Assembly (NCBI GenBank): GCA_902576605.1
Contig: CACGVI010000007.1
Coordinates: 1-46,365, forward strand
From: an uncultured Candidatus Actinomarina sp.
GTDB taxonomy: Bacteria > Actinomycetota > Acidimicrobiia > Actinomarinales > Actinomarinaceae
Length of the DNA stretch: 46,365 nt
Reading direction: 5' to 3'
Under the pieces are notes generated by a model. The model was not told the origin of the DNA. It was given only the letters and a program-made list of their open reading frames with translations, and made no database searches. Position 1 is the stretch's first letter, and each line of letters starts with the position of its first letter. The position numbers were made by a program, and so were the translations under genes. Below are positions 38,627 to 46,365 of the stretch, piece by piece.

Positions 38627-39490
38627 ATGAAAATAACAGTACCTAAAATTTTAGATTTAAAATCTGAACGTCAAATAACAATGATGACAGCTTATGACTT
38701 TCCTACATCAAAGGCTGTTTCAGAAGCCCAAATAGACATAATACTCGTAGGTGATTCATTGGCCCAAGTTGTTTTAGGCCACAATGATACCCTGTCTGTA
38801 ACTATGGATGAAATGCTACATCATGTACGAGCTGTAACCCGCGCAAAACCAAACTGTCTAGTAGTAGCAGACATGCCTTACATGAGCTATCACAATACAA
38901 AAGAAGAAGCAGTCAAAAATGCCGCAAGGTTTATTCAAGAAGGGAAAGCGGACGCAGTCAAGCTTGAAGGTGGCTTTAAAAGAAGAGATATTATAGAGGC
39001 AATAATTAGTGCAGAAATACCAGTAATGGGCCATCTAGGCCTAACTCCCCAATCAAAAAACATGATGGGTGGATATAAAGTTCAAGGTAAAACATTAGAG
39101 TTGGCAACAGAACTGTTAGAAGAGGCAATACTATTAGAAACTCTGGGGTGTTTTTCAATGGTTCTTGAAGGAGTCCCCTCAGTTGTTGCAGAAGTACTTA
39201 CAGAAAAAGTATCTATACCAACAATAGGCATAGGCGCTGGAGTTAATGTTGATGGACAGGTTTTAGTCTTCCATGATCTTATAGGGATGAAGTCTAAAGA
39301 ATATATTGATGCAAAGTTTGTGAAAAGATATTCAAATCAGCATGAACAAGTTGTAAAAGCTTTAGAAAATTTTAAAAATGAAGTAGAAAATAAAAAATTT
39401 CCAACTGAACACCATTCATATGAAGCTGGCAAAATCACTGAAAATAATCTCAAAGAGTGGAAAAAAGAAATTAAAAAAATTCTGTCATAG
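38627..39490 (+). CDS. panB: 3-methyl-2-oxobutanoate hydroxymethyltransferase
   Basis: Makes ketopantoate from 2-oxoisovalerate and methylene-tetrahydrofolate, in pantothenate/CoA synthesis. TAYDFPTSKAV, LVGDSLAQVVLGH (Mg-binding Asp), ADMPYMSY, GGYKVQGKT and the catalytic Glu in VLEGVP identify it. At 287 aa it has the usual length with a slightly longer Lys-rich tail. It has a Shine-Dalgarno (AGAGG) and stands alone before the rpsF operon. No panC or panD is in the window. Confidence 0.96.
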   Translation: MKITVPKILDLKSERQITMMTAYDFPTSKAVSEAQIDIILVGDSLAQVVLGHNDTLSVTMDEMLHHVRAVTRAKPNCLVVADMPYMSYHNTKEEAVKNAARFIQEGKADAVKLEGGFKRRDIIEAIISAEIPVMGHLGLTPQSKNMMGGYKVQGKTLELATELLEEAILLETLGCFSMVLEGVPSVVAEVLTEKVSIPTIGIGAGVNVDGQVLVFHDLIGMKSKEYIDAKFVKRYSNQHEQVVKALENFKNEVENKKFPTEHHSYEAGKITENNLKEWKKEIKKILS

Positions 39491-39521
39491 TACATATCTA
39501 GTATTAAATTAATAGGTACCT

Positions 39522-39535
39522 GCTTCGAAAGAAGC
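39522..39535 (+). promoter_or_regulatory. rpsF leader hairpin with GAAA tetraloop
   Basis: GCTTC-GAAA-GAAGC is a perfect 5-bp stem with a GNRA loop, flanked by GGTACCT and CCACGTAT, which allow further pairing (TAC with GTA). It sits about 27 nt before the rpsF start. Leaders of rpsF operons in many bacteria contain an S6:S18-binding hairpin for feedback control. The place fits, but I cannot confirm the conserved bulge. Confidence 0.4.
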
Positions 39536-39561
39536 CACGTATAAGTGTCCATAGGAGAAAA

Positions 39562-39849
39562 ATGAATAAATATGACTTAGTCTCAATAGTGAGGCCAACT
39601 GCAGACGATACAGTTGTCGAATCAATACACAAAGCAATAACAGATGTTATTTTAAGTGGTAGTGGTAATGTTATAGAACAAGGCGTCTGGAAAAAAAGAA
39701 AACTTGCCTACGAGATAGATACTTTCAAAGAAGGCATCTATACAATCACAACTTTTGAAAGCTCTTCAGAAGTTCCTGCAGAACTGGATAGAGTGCTAAA
39801 AATATCTGATGATGTCATTAGACACAAAGTCTTAAAGATGGAAAGCTAG
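39562..39849 (+). CDS. rpsF: 30S ribosomal protein S6
   Basis: Ribosomal protein of 95 aa. MNKYDLVSIVRPTADD, the central WKKRKLAYEIDTFKEGIYT and the C-terminal ISDDVIRHKVLK are S6 hallmarks. It pairs with S18 on the small-subunit platform. It has a Shine-Dalgarno AGGAG and starts the classical actinobacterial order rpsF-ssb-rpsR-rplI-dnaB. Confidence 0.96.
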   Translation: MNKYDLVSIVRPTADDTVVESIHKAITDVILSGSGNVIEQGVWKKRKLAYEIDTFKEGIYTITTFESSSEVPAELDRVLKISDDVIRHKVLKMES

Positions 39850-39861
39850 AGGTAGATAAAA

Positions 39862-40287
39862 ATGGTAGATAATACGGTAACAATAATTGGAAATTTAACT
39901 GCTGATCCGGAAATCAGAGTGACTGATAGTGGTGCAACATTGGCTGAAATAAGGATTGCACAAAATAAAAATAAAAGAAATGCTGATGGATCTTGGGAAC
40001 CTGGAGATCCAATGTTTTTTCAAGGAACTGTTTGGAATGATATGGCAGAAAATGCTGCAGCATCACTTCAAAAAGGGATGAGAGTAATTGTTGTAGGTAA
40101 ATTGAACTACAGATCTTGGGAAACACAAGATGGACAAAATAGGTCGGTAGTTGATATTTCAATTGACGAAATTGCACCAAGCTTAAGATGGGCCAAAGCA
40201 AGTGTCGAAAGGGCATCTGGTGGAATGCCTTCAAGTCAAGAGCCTGTAGCTAGAGAAAATTATGAAGAAGACGAAGCACCGTTTTAA
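39862..40287 (+). CDS. ssb: Single-stranded DNA-binding protein
   Basis: OB-fold protein of 141 aa protecting single-stranded DNA. VTIIGNLTADPEIRV, GDPMFFQGTVWNDMAENAA and MRVIVVGKLNYRSWE mark the fold. The short linker and acidic tip DEAPF recruit replication and repair partners. It is shorter than most actinobacterial SSBs because the Gly-rich linker is reduced, in keeping with a streamlined genome. Confidence 0.96.
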   Translation: MVDNTVTIIGNLTADPEIRVTDSGATLAEIRIAQNKNKRNADGSWEPGDPMFFQGTVWNDMAENAAASLQKGMRVIVVGKLNYRSWETQDGQNRSVVDISIDEIAPSLRWAKASVERASGGMPSSQEPVARENYEEDEAPF

Positions 40288-40299
40288 GGAGTTGTAAAT

Positions 40300-40581
40300 A
40301 TGGCAAATACAAAAAGAAATACTGGTAGAAGGTCTTCAAAATACGAAACTCCTAAACCAAGAAGAATAACTAAAAAACAGATTGAAAATGCAACATACAA
40401 AGATGTAAAACTCTTAGAAAAGTTTATTTCTGATCGTGGAAAAATTAGATCAAGCTTAATTACTGGCATTACAAAACAGGAACAAGCAAAGGTAGCCAGA
40501 TTAATAAAAGTTGCAAGAGAGTTAGCACTTCTACCTTATGTAACAACAAGTTCATACAAGCAAAGTTACAACAGAAGATGA
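40300..40581 (+). CDS. rpsR: 30S ribosomal protein S18
   Basis: Basic ribosomal protein of 93 aa, with [19 protein letters not shown] and [20 protein letters not shown] identifying S18. It lacks the N-terminal Cys ligands seen in some S18 forms, so is the zinc-free type. The stop overlaps the rplI start (ATGA). Confidence 0.96.
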   Translation: MANTKRNTGRRSSKYETPKPRRITKKQIENATYKDVKLLEKFISDRGKIRSSLITGITKQEQAKVARLIKVARELALLPYVTTSSYKQSYNRR

Positions 40582-41030
40582 AGTTAATCCTTAACTCAGA
40601 TGTTCAGTCATTAGGAAAAAAAGGTGATATTGTTGATGTTGCAAAAGGCTATGCAAGAAACTATCTCTTGCCTAAAAAATTAGCAATAATTGCAACAGCA
40701 AATAATTTAGAGTTTGCCAAAAAGCTTCAAGAGAAAAGACAAGAACAAGCTCAAATAAATTCTGAGCTCGCAGATTCAATCAAGACAGCACTCGCTGATG
40801 CACATATAGTTATTTCCCAAAATTCTACCGATGAAGGAACTTTATACGCTGCGATTAGTAACGAGCAGATAACTGAAGCAGTTGAGACATTTTCAGGCTT
40901 TAAACTTAAAGAAGAACAAATTAATGTTGAGAATCAGGTAAAAGAAATCGGCTTACACACTGTAAGAGTAGTTTTAGGACCTGATGCAAGCTTCGACATT
41001 ACATTAGATATCGTTCCAGATACGAAATAA
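40578..41030 (+). CDS. rplI: 50S ribosomal protein L9
   Basis: Ribosomal protein of 150 aa. The N-terminal domain [20 protein letters not shown] with [13 protein letters not shown] is diagnostic; a connecting helix and the C-terminal RNA-binding domain ([13 protein letters not shown]) follow. It overlaps rpsR at its start and dnaB at its end (TAATG), so the operon is translationally coupled. Confidence 0.96.
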   Translation: MKLILNSDVQSLGKKGDIVDVAKGYARNYLLPKKLAIIATANNLEFAKKLQEKRQEQAQINSELADSIKTALADAHIVISQNSTDEGTLYAAISNEQITEAVETFSGFKLKEEQINVENQVKEIGLHTVRVVLGPDASFDITLDIVPDTK

Positions 41031-42388
41031 TGGCTGGTCCTGAGGCACTTTCATCCAGAGGCAACCAATCTTTAGGTAAAGTGCCTCCACACAGTTTAGA
41101 AGCAGAAGAGGCTCTTTTGGGCAGTGCATTGCTCTCAAGAGAAGCAGTAACAAGGCTCATGGAAGAGGTAAAGCCAACAGATTTTTATAGTCCTTCTAAT
41201 CAAAGTGTTTATGAAGCAATGAAAGGACTGTTTGATACAGGTAATCCGATTGACACTGTAACTGTCTCAGAACATATTTTTAAAGATACAAAAAACTCAT
41301 CTGTAAACGCCTCCTATATAGCAAGACTTATTGAGAATGTTCCTAGTTCTGCAAATTTTGAGAGATACATAGAGATTGTTTTAGAACACTCACACAGGAG
41401 AAAACTCCTAAAAGCTAGTGGTAGAATTGAGTTATTAGCCATGGCTATGGATAAAGAAATTCATAGTGTTTTGGATGAAGCAGAACAAACAATTTTTACT
41501 GCTTCTGATGATGCAATTGGTGATGGTCTAGTCGGAGTAAATGATGTTCTAGAATCGGCAATAGAGAGAATTGAAGAAATTGAAAATAGAGGGACTGGGC
41601 TATCAGGACTCCCAACCTATTTTTCAGATTTAGATTATTATCTCTCAGGGTTACAAGAAGGAAATTTAGCAGTTCTTGCTTCTAGGCCAAGTATGGGTAA
41701 ATCATCTTTGGCTTTAAATATTGCAACTAATGCAGCAAAAGATGGAAAGATAGCTGCATTTTTCTCCCTTGAAATGACAAAAGAAGAGTTGGTTCAAAGA
41801 GTTTTGTTTTCTGAAGCAAAAGTTACTTCTGGAGATGCTAGAAAAGGACAATTGGGACCAGAAAAATGGTCAAGAGTTGTTGAAGCAGCTTCAAAAGTCA
41901 ACAACCTACCACTGTATTTTGATGACGCACCAGTTATTACAGTTACAGATATACGCGCAAAATCAAGAAGACTAAAGTCTTCTAAGGGTCTAGACCTTAT
42001 ACTTGTTGACTATCTACAACTAATGCAAAGTTCTTCTGGCGATAATAGACAGCAAGAAATCGCTGAAATAAGTAGAAACTTAAAAAACTTAGCTAGAGAA
42101 TTAAAAGTTCCAATATTTGCACTTTCACAGCTAAACAGAGCAGCAGAGGCTAGGGAAGATAAAAGACCACGTTTAGGTGACTTAAGAGAATCTGGAGCAA
42201 TTGAGCAGGATGCTGACATAGTTATGATGCTTTACAGAGACGATTATTACAATCCAGGTACCGAAACTCCAGGTGTTGCAGAAGTAAATATTGTCAAAAA
42301 CAGATCTGGACAAACTGGAAAAGTAGATCTTTTCTTTAGTAAAGAATTTACACAATTTAGTAATTATTCGAAACAAGACCAACAATAA
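41030..42388 (+). CDS. dnaB: Replicative DNA helicase
   Basis: Hexameric replication-fork helicase of 452 aa. The N-terminal domain (KVPPHSLEAEEALLGSAL) is followed by the RecA-like domain, with Walker A SRPSMGKSS (about residue 217-225), Walker B LILVDYLQLM and the DLRESGAIEQDAD motif. No intein is inserted at these sites, a common place for one in actinobacteria. It is the last gene of the rpsF operon; the EamA gene begins 2 nt later. Confidence 0.96.
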   Translation: MAGPEALSSRGNQSLGKVPPHSLEAEEALLGSALLSREAVTRLMEEVKPTDFYSPSNQSVYEAMKGLFDTGNPIDTVTVSEHIFKDTKNSSVNASYIARLIENVPSSANFERYIEIVLEHSHRRKLLKASGRIELLAMAMDKEIHSVLDEAEQTIFTASDDAIGDGLVGVNDVLESAIERIEEIENRGTGLSGLPTYFSDLDYYLSGLQEGNLAVLASRPSMGKSSLALNIATNAAKDGKIAAFFSLEMTKEELVQRVLFSEAKVTSGDARKGQLGPEKWSRVVEAASKVNNLPLYFDDAPVITVTDIRAKSRRLKSSKGLDLILVDYLQLMQSSSGDNRQQEIAEISRNLKNLARELKVPIFALSQLNRAAEAREDKRPRLGDLRESGAIEQDADIVMMLYRDDYYNPGTETPGVAEVNIVKNRSGQTGKVDLFFSKEFTQFSNYSKQDQQ

Positions 42389-42390
42389 GT

Positions 42391-43239
42391 TTGAATAAAA
42401 AACTCAGGGCTTATTTCCTTATTAGCTTATTAGCAATTTGCTGGGGCTCTATTCCTTTAATAATTAGAACATCTGACATCAGTTCTTTGTCCCTAGTAGG
42501 TATAAGAACTTTTCTAGGTACTATATTTTTGTTAATCTTCGTTCTCTGGAAAAGGCAAATTACAAAAGATTTACTTTATTCTGGAATTTTCCTGGGTCCA
42601 TTATTGGCAATACATTGGTCAACGATGTTCAAATCTATAGAGTTGAATACTGTAGCGATAGGTATAGGCTTAGTATTTTCTTATCCTATATTTATTTTGA
42701 TAATTGAATTACTTCGTAGAAAAAATATTAAAAAATTTCAAGTAATACTTATCTTTACCGGTTTCTTTGGTTTATACCTCCTTTTAGATTTTTCTACAAT
42801 CTCATCTGTTGTAGGAGTAGTTTATGGATTAGTAAGTGCATTTTCTTTGGCAATTTTAATAATTTATGGATCTTCAAAGTCGCTTAAATTTGGGGGGCTT
42901 AATGTCGCATTTGTTCAAGTATTATTTGCTGCAATAATCTTGTCTCCATTTACGTACGAAGGATTTTCTTGGATGATAGATAATTTACTAGTTAGCGTTT
43001 TCCTTGGATTTTTCCTTACTGGGATTGGATTAACTACTTATTGGTATGTAATTAAATTTATACCACCCGTGTCTATTGGAACAATAACCTATCTTGAACC
43101 AGTAACAGGAGTAATTATTGGCGCAATGATTTTGAATGAATCATTAAGAATATCTCAGTATATTGGTTTTGCTATTGTTTTATTTATTGGAATTATTCAA
43201 GTTATTATGGATACTAAGAATCAAGTTCAATCATTTTGA
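42391..43239 (+). CDS. EamA/DMT-family transporter
   Basis: Membrane protein of 282 aa with ten predicted helices in two EamA repeats; SLLAICWGSIPLIIR and the late block TYLEPVTGVIIGAMILNE are typical. Such proteins move metabolites such as amino acids or drugs; the substrate is unknown. The start is TTG, 2 nt after dnaB, so it is probably read through from that operon. The end overlaps the converging 134-aa gene by 26 bp. Confidence 0.85.
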   Translation: MNKKLRAYFLISLLAICWGSIPLIIRTSDISSLSLVGIRTFLGTIFLLIFVLWKRQITKDLLYSGIFLGPLLAIHWSTMFKSIELNTVAIGIGLVFSYPIFILIIELLRRKNIKKFQVILIFTGFFGLYLLLDFSTISSVVGVVYGLVSAFSLAILIIYGSSKSLKFGGLNVAFVQVLFAAIILSPFTYEGFSWMIDNLLVSVFLGFFLTGIGLTTYWYVIKFIPPVSIGTITYLEPVTGVIIGAMILNESLRISQYIGFAIVLFIGIIQVIMDTKNQVQSF

Positions 43240-43618
43240 AATTAGAGTTATCTAAAAATGAACTAAGCTCAAATTTTAGACCCGTAATTTTTAAATAATT
43301 TTTTAGATATTCAGATTGGACAAAGATTGGAAAAGAAATTTTTCTAAAACTTTCCCGATTTAAATGGGCGATAATTTTATTATTCTCTAGTTCTTTTAAT
43401 GCACTCGATACTTTTTCAAAATTTATTACAACTTCATTTTTTTTGAGAAATTCAAGCACTTTTAAGGTAAAAGGGTTTTTTTCCTTAATTTCATACTTTG
43501 AAATTAAGGAGTATTCTGCTTCTAGGCTAACTAAATTTTCTTGATTTAATGACAAAAATTTTCCATCATTTTTAACCGATAAATTATTGTCCTCTAATAA
43601 TAAAAAATTATATTCCAT
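43214..43618 (-). CDS. Protein of unknown function, 134 aa
   Basis: A soluble protein rich in Lys, Asn, Glu and Leu with no signal peptide or recognised domain. Predicted helices around EKNPFTLKVLEFLKKNE and FEKVSSALKELENNK could form a small helical region, perhaps winged-helix-like, but nothing confirms it. A TAATGT box lies 7 nt before the ATG, the leaderless layout of this genome. Codon use looks like its neighbours. Confidence 0.5.
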   Translation of the reverse strand: MEYNFLLLEDNNLSVKNDGKFLSLNQENLVSLEAEYSLISKYEIKEKNPFTLKVLEFLKKNEVVINFEKVSSALKELENNKIIAHLNRESFRKISFPIFVQSEYLKNYLKITGLKFELSSFLDNSNFKMIELDS

Positions 43619-43747
43619 ATTTTGAACATTAATTGATTAATAAAATTAGAACTATTGCAATATTCGATATATTGAGTTACAAAAGCTTGATAAGTCTGAA
43701 CTAAATAATATCTCAAAAAAATTCACAAAGAGAGCGAAAGTTCATAA

Positions 43748-43753
43748 TATGGT
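43748..43753 (+). promoter_or_regulatory. Leaderless -10-like box for the IspD-like gene
   Basis: TATGGT, exactly 6 nt before the TTG start at 43760. A weaker hexamer, but the spacing matches the other genes. Confidence 0.35.
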
Positions 43754-43759
43754 TTTATA

Positions 43760-44428
43760 TTGAAAACTTATGGTGTAATTCTTGCAGCAGGTGATAGCAC
43801 TCGCTTTGGTGCGGAAGTAAATAAACTTTTTTATAAAGTAAATGGCAAAGAGCTTGTCCTGTATCCTGTTGAAACTTTTTTGAAAAATATTGATATTGAT
43901 GAAGTAATTTTAGTTTCCTCTGATACAAACAAATCAAAACTAGAAAATCTTTTAGCTGATCATCAAAGTGTTTCAATTATTCTTGGTGGAGATTCAAGAC
44001 AAGATAGTGAATATTTTGCACTTCAACATTTACAAAATAAAGCCACAGACAATTGTTTAATTGTGATCCATGATGCTGCACGATCTTTTGTATCTTCAAA
44101 GCTTTTAACAAATTTGGTTAACGCAGCAAAAGAACATGGATCCGCAGCTCCTTATTTAGACAACAGTAAATTTTACGATAAAGAAAATGATGAAATTGTT
44201 AGAAATAGAAAAATAGTAGATATTCAGACACCTCAAGTTTATAAATTTAAAGAATTGTTTGATTGTTATTCATTCCTATCAAAAAATAATGTTACTGGCA
44301 TGGTTGATACAACAGAAAGCATGTTCAAGTTTAACAAATACGAAACCCACGTAATTAGAGGTGAAAATAGTAACTTAAAAATAACTTACAAAAGTGATTT
44401 AGAAATTATTGAGAAAGCCTTTAATTAA
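43760..44428 (+). CDS. IspD/TarI-like cytidylyltransferase
   Basis: Nucleotidyltransferase of 222 aa. VILAAGDSTRFG at the N-terminus, HDAARSF, QTPQVYKF and the C-terminal NLKITYKSDLEI are family motifs of enzymes that join CTP to a polyol phosphate. Methylerythritol phosphate (IspD, isoprenoids) and ribitol phosphate (TarI) are the known substrates. The metal/CTP loop has NK where IspD has PK. No ispF or ispE is near; instead a SAF-domain oxidoreductase follows after 1 nt. I therefore leave the symbol empty. Start is TTG. Confidence 0.8.
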   Translation: MKTYGVILAAGDSTRFGAEVNKLFYKVNGKELVLYPVETFLKNIDIDEVILVSSDTNKSKLENLLADHQSVSIILGGDSRQDSEYFALQHLQNKATDNCLIVIHDAARSFVSSKLLTNLVNAAKEHGSAAPYLDNSKFYDKENDEIVRNRKIVDIQTPQVYKFKELFDCYSFLSKNNVTGMVDTTESMFKFNKYETHVIRGENSNLKITYKSDLEIIEKAFN

Positions 44429-44429
44429 A

Positions 44430-45659
44430 ATGAATCAACTAGATAAATTTAAAACTTTTATTGAGGATCGCAGTGAAAACATAAAAGTAGGGCTTGTTGG
44501 AGCAGGTCAAATGGGACAAGGGATTGTTGCCCAGATATCAAAAATGTACGGGGTAGATCTCGTGTGTATTATTGATAGAAATCAAAAACAACTAGAGATT
44601 GCTTCTGATCGATATAAAAAACACAAAAAAAATCAGATTTTGTCCTCTGATAGTATTGCAGCTTTAGACAATATTGAACTTGATATTGTTATTGAAGCAA
44701 CAGGAACGCCTGCTGCAGGGGCTATTGTTGCTAAAAATGTTTTAAATCGAGGTATTAATTTAATTTTATTAAATGTGGAAACTGAGGCAACTATCGGCTT
44801 AGCTTTAAGAAAGGAGGCAGAAAAAAATAATGCCATAGTTACAGTTGCTGATGGCGATGAACCCGTAGCTGCCCTTGACTTATATAACTTTGCTAAAGAA
44901 CTTTCGTTTGAAGTTATATCAATTGGAAAAGGTAAAAATAACCCATTTAATACATTTGCTACTCCCAGTTCATTAACAAAAGAAGCATCTTTAAAACAAA
45001 TGAATTCAAAAATGTTAACAAGTTTTGTTGATGGTACTAAAACAATGGTTGAGATGACTGCACTTGCCAATTTTCTCGATTTCAATATAGATATTGATGG
45101 CATGCATGGAATAGAGGCAACATATGAAAATATAAATCAGTACTACATACCAAAAAAAGATGGCGGCTTATTGGATGAATCACAAGTTGTTGATTTCGCT
45201 TTTGGAATTGCTCCAGGTGTTTTTGCTGTAATTTATTCTGAGGATGATTATGTAAATTATGAAATGGAGTATTTAAAAATGGGTAAAGGCCCATATTGGA
45301 CTTTAGCCAGGCCTTACCATTTAACAAGTCTTGAAATACCTAGGACAATAAGACATATTATGCTAGAAAAATATTCCAAGTTAAGTGCACAATCTTGGAA
45401 TGTTGAAGTTGTAGCTTATGCTAAACAAGACATTGAACCGGGCACAAACCTTGGTTCTATTGGAGGAGATTATATATATGGAAAGGCACAGAAAGTATCA
45501 TCATCAAAGGGCCTTCTACCAATTGGCATTGCAGAAGACAATATCGCCACTAAAGCAATAGCAAAAGGAAACCCAATAGCAATAGGAGAAGTGAATGCAC
45601 AAGATAATCAACTATGTGAATATTGGAACTATCAAAATCAAATATTAGATAGTGATTAA
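44430..45659 (+). CDS. SAF-domain NAD(P)-dependent oxidoreductase (homoserine-dehydrogenase-like)
   Basis: I choose ATG 44430 over the TTG at 44409 because it follows the IspD-like stop by 1 nt without overlap; the protein then has 409 aa. The N-terminal Rossmann fold (VGLVGAGQMGQGIVAQI, residues about 17-33) and IVIEATGTPAAG resemble homoserine-dehydrogenase-type enzymes. The C-terminal part (DIEPGTNLGSIGGDYIYG, then PIGIAED) is a SAF domain. Close coupling with a cytidylyltransferase suggests it makes or modifies the polyol phosphate that is activated; this is inference. Confidence 0.78.
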   Translation: MNQLDKFKTFIEDRSENIKVGLVGAGQMGQGIVAQISKMYGVDLVCIIDRNQKQLEIASDRYKKHKKNQILSSDSIAALDNIELDIVIEATGTPAAGAIVAKNVLNRGINLILLNVETEATIGLALRKEAEKNNAIVTVADGDEPVAALDLYNFAKELSFEVISIGKGKNNPFNTFATPSSLTKEASLKQMNSKMLTSFVDGTKTMVEMTALANFLDFNIDIDGMHGIEATYENINQYYIPKKDGGLLDESQVVDFAFGIAPGVFAVIYSEDDYVNYEMEYLKMGKGPYWTLARPYHLTSLEIPRTIRHIMLEKYSKLSAQSWNVEVVAYAKQDIEPGTNLGSIGGDYIYGKAQKVSSSKGLLPIGIAEDNIATKAIAKGNPIAIGEVNAQDNQLCEYWNYQNQILDSD

Positions 45660-45692
45660 TTTCACAAAGAGTTATTATGAAACTTGATACTG

Positions 45693-46217
45693 ATGAAAAA
45701 TAACAAACAAAGAACTGGAGCACAGGAACTCGATTTTGAGCTAGTTGACCTCTACAAATCAGAAAGAAACAAATCTTCCACCTTAGCTCTTCATTTTGAT
45801 ACTGAAGAAACAAATCAATTTTGTGATTTCACTGAAGTTGTTTTAGAAATAATATCAAAGAGCGGCATTAAGCATGGCTCTGTAACACTTTTTACACCTC
45901 ACACAACTACTGCGGTAGTTATAAATGAATCCGAAACAGGATACATCAATGACTTTAAGAAAAAAATCGAAGAACTTGTACCATCCGACTCTTACTACGA
46001 GCATGATGATTGGGATCTAAGAACAGAAAATATGCAAGAGGATGAAAATGTTAATGGTAGGTCACATGTGAGAGGCACAATAATCGGCTCTACTGGTGTC
46101 ACTTTACCAATAATTAATTCTGAATTAATCATTGGTAGGTGGCAAAGACTATTCTTTGTTGAGTTAGACTGCGCTCGCTCTAGAAGACTTTTTGTTCAAA
46201 CACAAGATTTTAATTAA
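45693..46217 (+). CDS. YjbQ/UPF0047 family protein
   Basis: Small beta-fold protein, 174 aa from ATG 45693; the tracked TTG start at 45684 would add three residues. VTLFTPHTTTAVVINE, the His-containing YYEHDD and GRSHVRGTIIG blocks, and the terminal LIIGRWQRLFFVELDCARSRR are family hallmarks. Members are annotated as secondary thiamine-phosphate synthase, with doubtful physiological role. N-terminal extension of about 20 residues relative to the usual form. The end overlaps the converging thioredoxin-fold gene by 4 bp. Confidence 0.88.
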   Translation: MKNNKQRTGAQELDFELVDLYKSERNKSSTLALHFDTEETNQFCDFTEVVLEIISKSGIKHGSVTLFTPHTTTAVVINESETGYINDFKKKIEELVPSDSYYEHDDWDLRTENMQEDENVNGRSHVRGTIIGSTGVTLPIINSELIIGRWQRLFFVELDCARSRRLFVQTQDFN

Positions 46218-46365
46218 CCCTTAACTTCTAAAAAATAATCAGGTTCCTCATCTATTTTCCACTTGATATTACATCCCATGCTTGGATATTGTGGAGATAT
46301 AGTTTCATTAGAATTTAGATAAGCATCAACTGCTTGAGCTAAACTTTCCCCAGTTACTGGTTTAT
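46214..46365 (-). CDS. Thioredoxin-fold (AhpC/redoxin-like) protein, C-terminal part
   Basis: A minus-strand frame runs from the right edge of the window to a stop at 46214-46216. The visible 49 residues (KPVTGESLAQAVDAYL... SMGCNIKWK... EPDYF) match the C-terminal end of the redoxin family whose tail reads PSxGCNIKWKxGNEPDYF. The gene is cut by the window; the active-site half is outside. It is too short for the ORF track. Probably a thiol-dependent redox protein. Confidence 0.7.
   Translation of the reverse strand, partial: KPVTGESLAQAVDAYLNSNETISPQYPSMGCNIKWKIDEEPDYFLEVKG

Noticed and set aside
39914-40234. Minus-strand 106-aa ORF over ssb
   Set aside because: It is a shadow frame of ssb, which is certain; there is no start signal or recognisable domain.

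Overview
This looks like a chromosomal piece of a streamlined, AT-rich (roughly one-third G+C by eye, not counted) actinobacterium. The order rpsF-ssb-rpsR-rplI-dnaB, frequent TTG starts, Thr-rich linkers in exported proteins, P450 and ECF systems, and many leaderless promoters (a TANNNT box exactly 6 nt before the start codon) fit a marine actinobacterium. My best guess is a relative of Candidatus Actinomarina (Acidimicrobiia); this is inference from style, not a database match. Genes are tightly packed, with ATGA/TAATG overlaps inside operons and several convergent pairs whose ends overlap.

Layout. 0-5 kb: a structured intergenic region, then three overlapping lipoprotein genes (an NHL-type beta-propeller and two tandem paralogues). 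5-7 kb: nfo (endonuclease IV) and lysA. 7-9.5 kb: an HtrA-like protease gene lying alone between two near-identical 62-bp repeats that contain the 3' half of tRNA-Val(UAC), with GACCCACA repeats just inside each end: a probable relic of tRNA-targeted integration. 9.5-12.5 kb: small accessory genes, including a Dps-like protein and two tiny paralogues, one missing from the ORF track. 12.5-15.4 kb: trhO, an epimerase and an esterase. 15.4-19 kb: two divergent nucleoside hydrolases, a TrpF-like barrel and a PfkB sugar kinase. 19-28 kb: mixed housekeeping (ankyrin lipoprotein, MFS, acyltransferase, SDR, cutA, DinB, arsC, CREST hydrolase, Cys/Met PLP enzyme, nucleoside deoxyribosyltransferase, cytochrome P450).

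28.3-34.8 kb: a complete ECF transporter operon (two ATPases, S component, a 62-aa membrane protein, EcfT) with two uridine-phosphorylase-family enzymes in the middle and an MFS protein at the end. The S-component gene has its own leader, predicted to fold as an H-type pseudoknot plus hairpin. 35-38.5 kb: ribokinase divergent from a queuosine-salvage glycosylase (DUF2419/Qng1) and a third nucleoside hydrolase, then a lipoprotein MsrA. 38.6-42.4 kb: panB and the ribosomal/replication operon. 42.4-46.4 kb: EamA transporter, an unknown gene, an IspD-like cytidylyltransferase with a SAF-domain oxidoreductase, YjbQ, and a thioredoxin-fold gene cut by the window edge.

The unifying theme is nucleoside scavenging: import (ECF), base release (three IUNH hydrolases, two phosphorylases, one deoxyribosyltransferase, Qng1) and ribose capture (two PfkB kinases). 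The best candidates for something undescribed are the TrpF-like enzyme in the hydrolase/kinase operon, the pseudoknot leader of the ECF S component, the Qng1-hydrolase pair, and the tRNA-Val-bounded protease island.
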